NCBI RefSeq assembly: GCF_000526915.1
Contig: NZ_JAGZ01000003.1
Span: forward strand, 372,001 to 436,000
Direction of reading: 5' to 3'
Length of the DNA: 64,000 bases
Source of the DNA: Mycobacterium genavense ATCC 51234
Lineage (GTDB): Bacteria; Actinomycetota; Actinomycetes; Mycobacteriales; Mycobacteriaceae
The notes beneath the pieces were generated by a model. The model was given only the letters and a program-made list of their open reading frames with translations, was not told the origin of the DNA and made no database searches. Positions 59,968 to 64,000 of this stretch are shown piece after piece. Positions within the stretch are counted from its first letter, which is position 1, and each line of letters opens with the position of its first letter. A program made the translations under genes and the position numbers.

Positions 59968-60052
59968 CGTTGGCACGTTGGCCTACCTCTAGACTCGTCA
60001 GACGGGCTAGGTAGGTATCCATATCACTTCGTTGGAAAGCTGAAGAGGCAAA

Positions 60053-60727
60053 GTGGACGAGATCCTGGCAAGGGCAGGAATCTTCCAGGGGGTTGAACCC
60101 GCCGCGGTCACCGCACTGACCAAGCAATTACAACCCGTCGACTTCCCGCGTGGACACACCGTTTTCGCGGAGGGGGAACCAGGCGATCGGCTGTACATCA
60201 TCGTCTCGGGGAAGGTCAAGATCGGTCGCCGATCACCCGATGGGCGGGAGAATCTGCTGACGATCATGGGACCGTCCGACATGTTTGGCGAGTTGTCGAT
60301 CTTCGACCCGGGACCTCGCACGTCGAGCGCCACGACGATCACCGAGGTGCGCGCGGTGTCGATGGACCGCGACGCGCTGCGGGCGTGGATCGCCGATCGG
60401 CCCGAAATTGCCGAGCAGCTGCTGCGTGTGCTGGCCCGACGGCTGCGCCGCACCAACAACAACCTCGCCGACCTCATCTTCACCGACGTGCCAGGCCGGG
60501 TGGCCAAGCAGTTGCTGCAGCTCGCCCAGCGGTTCGGCACCCAGGAGGGTGGCGCGATGCGGGTCACCCACGACCTGACCCAAGAGGAGATCGCCCAGCT
60601 GGTGGGCGCGTCCCGAGAAACGGTCAACAAGGCGCTCGCCGATTTCGCCCACCGCGGCTGGATCCGCTTGGAGGGCAAGAGTGTACTGATCTCGGACTCC
60701 GAGCGACTGGCCCGCCGAGCCAGGTAG
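60053..60727 (+). CDS. crp: cAMP receptor protein Crp
   Basis: A 224-residue cAMP-responsive regulator (Rv3676). The cNMP domain spans about residues 10-115 with the phosphate-binding cassette [15 protein letters not shown] (Glu80, Arg89, Ser91); a long dimer helix follows; the winged helix-turn-helix is [20 protein letters not shown] at about 175-194. It controls resuscitation and respiration genes in M. tuberculosis. GTG at 60053 has AGAGG upstream. cAMP may come in part from the cyclase at 28543. Confidence 0.96.
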   Translation: MDEILARAGIFQGVEPAAVTALTKQLQPVDFPRGHTVFAEGEPGDRLYIIVSGKVKIGRRSPDGRENLLTIMGPSDMFGELSIFDPGPRTSSATTITEVRAVSMDRDALRAWIADRPEIAEQLLRVLARRLRRTNNNLADLIFTDVPGRVAKQLLQLAQRFGTQEGGAMRVTHDLTQEEIAQLVGASRETVNKALADFAHRGWIRLEGKSVLISDSERLARRAR

Positions 60728-60753
60728 ACGCGCGCACCGCGCGGTCGTAGCCC

Positions 60754-60813
60754 CGCGAGCGTAAACAGGCGGCGATTTGCGGTCATTGGATTCGCCATGC
60801 GCTTACGCTCGCG
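60754..60813. repeat. Inverted repeat between convergent crp and the MBL-fold gene
   Basis: CGCGAGCGTAA (60754-60764) and TTACGCTCGCG (60803-60813) are perfect 11-base inverted copies with a 38-base spacer. Both genes end here (60727 and 60832), so it may act as a bidirectional terminator; no U-tract follows either arm. Confidence 0.55.
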
Positions 60814-60831
60814 AAATTGCGCGCGGGTGCG

Positions 60832-61626
60832 TTATTCGCGACGCAGGTAATCCAGCTGCACCTGAACCGACCATTCAGCGGCGTCCCACAGTTTTTCGTC
60901 GACATCGACGTACACGTGCTCGACGACTTGGCGCGCGCTGGCGTCCTCGCCGAGGTCGCGCAGGGCCGCGCGCACCTGCTCCAGCCGCTCCTGGCGGTGC
61001 ACCAGGTATCCCTGCGTGACGGCGTCCAGGTCGGGTAGCTCCGGCCCGTGACCCGACAGCACCGTGCGCTGGCCCAGGCCGCGGAGTCGATGCAGCGATT
61101 CCAGGTAATCGGTCAGATTGCCGTCTTCCTTGTCCATCACCGTGGTGCCGCGGCCGAGCACGCTGTCCGCGGTCAATACCGCGTCGTCGAGCAAGAACGA
61201 CAGCGAATCGGCGGTATGCCCCGGCGTCGCCATCACCTTGATCTTCAGACCGGCGGCATCGATGACCTCGCCGTCGACCAGCTCACCGCCCAGGCCGCGC
61301 AGGAATCCGCTTCCCGCCGAGCGCACGGTCGCGCCGGTGAGCTCGACCAACTTGTCGATTCCATCGGTGTGGTCACCGTGCCGGTGGCTGATCAGCACCA
61401 ACGCGATGCGGCCCAGCGAGGCGATCCGGGCGATGTGCTCGTTGTCGTCGGGCCCGGGATCCACGATGACCAGCTCGCCGCTGCGTGGACCGCGCAACAC
61501 CCAGGTGTTGGTGCCCTCCAGCGTCAGCAGGCCGGGGTTGTCGGCCAGCAGGACCGAGGCAGTGGCGGTGACGGCCCGCAAACTTCCGTATGCGGGATGA
61601 GTCAGCGGCTCGACTGTCTCGGTCAC
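60832..61626 (-). CDS. Metallo-beta-lactamase-fold hydrolase (Rv3677c-like)
   Basis: A 264-residue MBL-fold protein resembling LACTB2-type hydrolases. The metal motif is ISHRHGDHTDG (HxHxDH near residue 82), VMATPGHTADSL gives the next His, VLTADSVLGRG the Asp and VLSGHGPE the last His. A winged C-terminal domain (LEQVRAALRDLGEDASARQV) may bind nucleic acid, as in LACTB2 endoribonucleases; activity is inferred. GTG at 61626 overlaps the ridA-like stop by four bases. Confidence 0.9.
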   Translation of the reverse strand: MTETVEPLTHPAYGSLRAVTATASVLLADNPGLLTLEGTNTWVLRGPRSGELVIVDPGPDDNEHIARIASLGRIALVLISHRHGDHTDGIDKLVELTGATVRSAGSGFLRGLGGELVDGEVIDAAGLKIKVMATPGHTADSLSFLLDDAVLTADSVLGRGTTVMDKEDGNLTDYLESLHRLRGLGQRTVLSGHGPELPDLDAVTQGYLVHRQERLEQVRAALRDLGEDASARQVVEHVYVDVDEKLWDAAEWSVQVQLDYLRRE

Positions 61627-62087
61627 GACCGTTGACCGACCTCCACGATCAACTCGACTTCGACCGGCGCATCCAGCGGCAGCTCGGATACACCGACCGC
61701 CGAACGGGCATGTGCGCCTTGGTCGCCGAACACCTCACCAAGCAGTTCGGAGGCCCCGTTGACGACGCCGGGCTGACCGTTGAAGCCGGGAGCCGAGGCG
61801 ACGAACCCAACGACCTTGACCACGCGGGTCACCGCGTCGATACCCACCAACGAGTTCACCGCCGCCAGCGCGTTGAGCGCGCACAGCCGCGCCAGCGCCT
61901 TGGCGTCCTCGGGACTCACTTCGGTGGCCACCTTGCCGGTGCCGGCCAGCTTTCCCTCCGCCATCGGCAGCTGGCCGGAGGTGTAGACCAGATTGCCGGT
62001 GCGCACCGCAGGAACGTACGAGGCCAGCGGCGCAACCAACTCCGGAAGCGCGAGGCCGAGCTGCTCAAGCCGGGTCGAAGCGTTCAT
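61623..62087 (-). CDS. RidA/YjgF family protein (Rv3678c-like)
   Basis: A 154-residue RidA-family protein: VPAVRTGNLVYTSGQLPMAE is the family N-terminal block, followed by the typical CALNALAAVNSLVG and FVASAPGFNGQPGVVNGASE. RidA proteins hydrolyse reactive enamine/imine intermediates, but the Arg that marks active imine deaminases is not evident, so this may be a divergent subfamily. ATG at 62087, 13 bases after the small DUF4177 gene. Operon with the MBL-fold gene. Confidence 0.88.
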   Translation of the reverse strand: MNASTRLEQLGLALPELVAPLASYVPAVRTGNLVYTSGQLPMAEGKLAGTGKVATEVSPEDAKALARLCALNALAAVNSLVGIDAVTRVVKVVGFVASAPGFNGQPGVVNGASELLGEVFGDQGAHARSAVGVSELPLDAPVEVELIVEVGQRS

Positions 62088-62100
62088 CTGATGTGTCCTC

Positions 62101-62262
62101 TTATTTAGGACGCTTCAGGTAGGCGACGTGTTGTTCGCCGGTGGGCCCGGGCAGCACGGCCACCAGCTCCCAGCCGTCGGCACCCCATTGATCGAGGATC
62201 TGCTTGGTGGCGTGCGTCAACAGCGGGACCGTGGCGTATTCCCATGGCGTCGGTTGGCTCAT
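62101..62262 (-). CDS. DUF4177 small protein (Rv3678A-like)
   Basis: A 53-residue protein beginning SQPTPWEYATVPLLTHATKQ and containing WGADGWELVAVLPGP, the Trp-Glu core of DUF4177 proteins. It starts at ATG 62262 and ends at TAA 62101, just before the RidA gene, with which it is probably co-transcribed. Function unknown. Confidence 0.88.
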   Translation of the reverse strand: MSQPTPWEYATVPLLTHATKQILDQWGADGWELVAVLPGPTGEQHVAYLKRPK

Positions 62263-62371
62263 GACGCGAGCTTATAGGTCGGGTATGAACCGCATGGGTC
62301 AGCCCGGTGGACCGTGATGGGTGGTAGCCACCCGATTTGCGGGGGCTGCCAACCGCTCGGGCTAGCATGCG

Positions 62372-63394
62372 ATGGTGGCAACCACCTCTAGCGGCAGCGC
62401 TGCCGTCGGCTGGCCGGCACGACTGTCGAAGGCCCGCTTGCACTTCGTCACCGGCAAAGGCGGGACGGGCAAATCGACGATCGCGGCCGCGCTGGCGCTG
62501 ACGCTGGCGGCGGGCGGACGCAAAGTCCTGCTGGTGGAAGTGGAGGGTCGCCAAGGGATTGCGCAACTGTTCGACGTTCCACCACTGCCCTACCAAGAGC
62601 TGAAGCTCGCCACCGCCGAGCGCGGCGGCCAGGTCAACGCCCTGGCGATCGACATCGAGGCCGCGTTTCTGGAATACCTCGACATGTTCTACAACCTCGA
62701 CATCGCCGGACGCGCGATGCGACGTATCGGTGCGATCGAGTTCGCGACGACGATCGCGCCGGGCCTGCGTGACGTGCTGCTCACCGGCAAGATCAAGGAA
62801 ACCGTGGTCCGCCAGGACAAGAACAAGCTGCCCGTGTACGACGCGATCGTCGTCGACGCCCCACCGACCGGGCGCATCGCCCGCTTCCTGGACGTCACCA
62901 AGGCGGTGTCAGATCTGGCCAAGGGCGGGCCGGTGCACTCGCAAAGCGAGGGTGTGGTCAAGCTGCTGCACTCCGACCAGACCGCCATCCACTTGGTCAC
63001 GCTGCTGGAAGCGCTGCCGGTACAGGAGACGATGGAAGCCATCGAGGAGCTTGCCGAGATGCAGCTGCCGATCGGCAGCGTGATCGTCAACCGCAACATT
63101 CCGGCGTACCTCGAGCCCCGCGACTTGGCCAAGGCCGCCGAGGGCGACGTCGACGCCGACGCGGTGCGTGCCGGGTTGAAGGCGGCGGGAATCGAGTTGG
63201 GCGACAACGACTTTGCCGGGTTGCTGACCGAGACCATTCAGCACGCGACCCGGATTGCCGCGCGTGCCGAGACCGCGCAACAGCTCGACGCGCTGCAGGT
63301 GCCGCGGCTGGAGTTGCCCGCAATTTCCGACGGCGTCGACCTCGGCAGCCTGTACGAGCTGTCGGAATCGATTGCACAGCAGGGAGTTCGATGA
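62372..63394 (+). CDS. Anion-transporting-ATPase-like protein, subunit 1 (Rv3679-like)
   Basis: A 340-residue ArsA/GET3-family ATPase. The deviant Walker [19 protein letters not shown] (about residues 26-43) has the signature Lys; [16 protein letters not shown] is switch II. M. tuberculosis Rv3679 forms a complex with Rv3680 and was linked to glycerol tolerance and cell-envelope function. GTG or ATG alternatives near 62372 ([12 protein letters not shown]). Its stop overlaps the next start as ATGA. Intact. Confidence 0.93.
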   Translation: MVATTSSGSAAVGWPARLSKARLHFVTGKGGTGKSTIAAALALTLAAGGRKVLLVEVEGRQGIAQLFDVPPLPYQELKLATAERGGQVNALAIDIEAAFLEYLDMFYNLDIAGRAMRRIGAIEFATTIAPGLRDVLLTGKIKETVVRQDKNKLPVYDAIVVDAPPTGRIARFLDVTKAVSDLAKGGPVHSQSEGVVKLLHSDQTAIHLVTLLEALPVQETMEAIEELAEMQLPIGSVIVNRNIPAYLEPRDLAKAAEGDVDADAVRAGLKAAGIELGDNDFAGLLTETIQHATRIAARAETAQQLDALQVPRLELPAISDGVDLGSLYELSESIAQQGVR

Positions 63395-64000
63395 GCGTCA
63401 CACCGAAAACCCTTGACATGGCGGCTATCCTGGCTGACCGCGCCAACCGCGTGGTGGTGTGCTGCGGCGCCGGCGGCGTGGGTAAGACCACCACGGCGGC
63501 CGCCATGGCCCTGCGCGCGGCCGAATATGGCCGTACCGTATGCGTTTTGACGATCGATCCGGCCAAACGGCTCGCCCAGGCGCTGGGAGTCAACGACCTC
63601 GGCAACACGCCGCAGCGGGTTCCGCTGGCACCGGAGGTCTCCGGCGAGCTGCACGCGATGATGCTCGACATGCGCCGCACGTTCGACGAAATGGTGATCC
63701 AGTACTCCGGAGCCGCTCGCGCACAAGCGATTTTGGACAACCAGTTCTATCAGACCGTCGCCACATCCCTGGCCGGAACCCAGGAGTACATGGCGATGGA
63801 GAAGCTCGGGCAACTGCTGGGCGAGGACCGCTGGGACCTGGTGGTGGTGGACACTCCACCGTCGCGCAATGCGCTGGACTTCCTGGACGCACCGAAACGA
63901 CTGGGCCGCTTCATGGATAGCCGACTGTGGCGATTGCTGCTCGCGCCGGGGCGAGGCATCGGCAAATTGGTCACCGGCGCAATGGGTTTGGCGATGAAGG
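63391..64000 (+). CDS. Anion-transporting-ATPase-like protein, subunit 2 (Rv3680-like), N-terminal part
   Basis: The first 203 codons of the second ArsA/GET3-like ATPase; the gene runs out of the window. ATG at 63391 overlaps the preceding stop. [20 protein letters not shown] is the Walker A, with GVGKTT lacking the second signature Lys position seen in Rv3679; [14 protein letters not shown] and [17 protein letters not shown] are further family blocks. The two proteins act together as a complex. Confidence 0.93.
   Translation, partial: MSVTPKTLDMAAILADRANRVVVCCGAGGVGKTTTAAAMALRAAEYGRTVCVLTIDPAKRLAQALGVNDLGNTPQRVPLAPEVSGELHAMMLDMRRTFDEMVIQYSGAARAQAILDNQFYQTVATSLAGTQEYMAMEKLGQLLGEDRWDLVVVDTPPSRNALDFLDAPKRLGRFMDSRLWRLLLAPGRGIGKLVTGAMGLAMK

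Overview
The window is a high-GC chromosomal segment of a Mycobacterium, most likely a slow grower. From about 13.98 kb to the end, gene order, strand and protein sequence follow the M. tuberculosis stretch from lpqG (Rv3623) to Rv3680 almost without a break. The PE/PPE genes and insertion sequences found in that stretch of M. tuberculosis are missing here. All identifications rest on reading the translations and on remembered family sequences; no database search was run.

Layout: (1) 1-1491, minus strand: the start of rnc, a DUF177 gene and sepIVA, the Rv2925c-Rv2927c block. (2) 1.8-14.7 kb: a graveyard. It holds frameshifted tesA, a 40-codon stub of fadD26 and the frameshifted first quarter of ppsA, all remnants of a phthiocerol dimycocerosate (PDIM) locus. 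At about 4640 ppsA runs tail-to-tail into a truncated, nonsense- and frameshift-ridden polyunsaturated-fatty-acid-type polyketide synthase with its pfaD partner. A broken 13E12-repeat HNH gene and a broken lpqG follow. In M. tuberculosis the Rv2925-Rv2931 and Rv3623 regions lie hundreds of kilobases apart, so this is also a rearrangement point. (3) 14.7-38.0 kb: housekeeping genes. These are hpt, tilS, a zinc protease, a D,D-carboxypeptidase, ppa (with a duplicated start region), an amber-split membrane gene, a DUF475 protein, a polyprenyl-phosphate sugar module (Rv3630-ppgS-Rv3632-galE-Rv3635), tRNA-Thr(CGT), holB, an adenylate cyclase, topA, cspA, the helicase sftH and a PAS-GAF protein. (4) 38.0-42.5 kb: a Tad/Flp pilus locus in which four of seven genes carry a disabling mutation. 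(5) 42.5-45.0 kb: the HAD phosphatase Rv3661 flanked by two small RNA genes, 6C RNA (minus) and a candidate Ms1/MTS2823 RNA (plus), then a frameshifted Rv3662c. (6) 45.0-64.0 kb: the dppABCD peptide/heme importer, two secreted proteins, acs, a secreted serine protease, a holin-like protein, ephE, marP, a nudix CoA pyrophosphatase, a thioredoxin-like protein, nth, crp, a beta-lactamase-fold hydrolase, a RidA protein and the paired ATPases Rv3679-Rv3680, the last cut by the window end.

The striking overall feature is selective decay. I count about 15 indels or stops in the 13 kb of lipid, polyketide and repeat genes, four in the Tad locus and two elsewhere, but none in the housekeeping genes between them. 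This pattern argues for real loss of PDIM synthesis, a second polyketide pathway and pilus assembly rather than random read error. Several indels do lie in or beside short G/C runs, so read-level confirmation matters.
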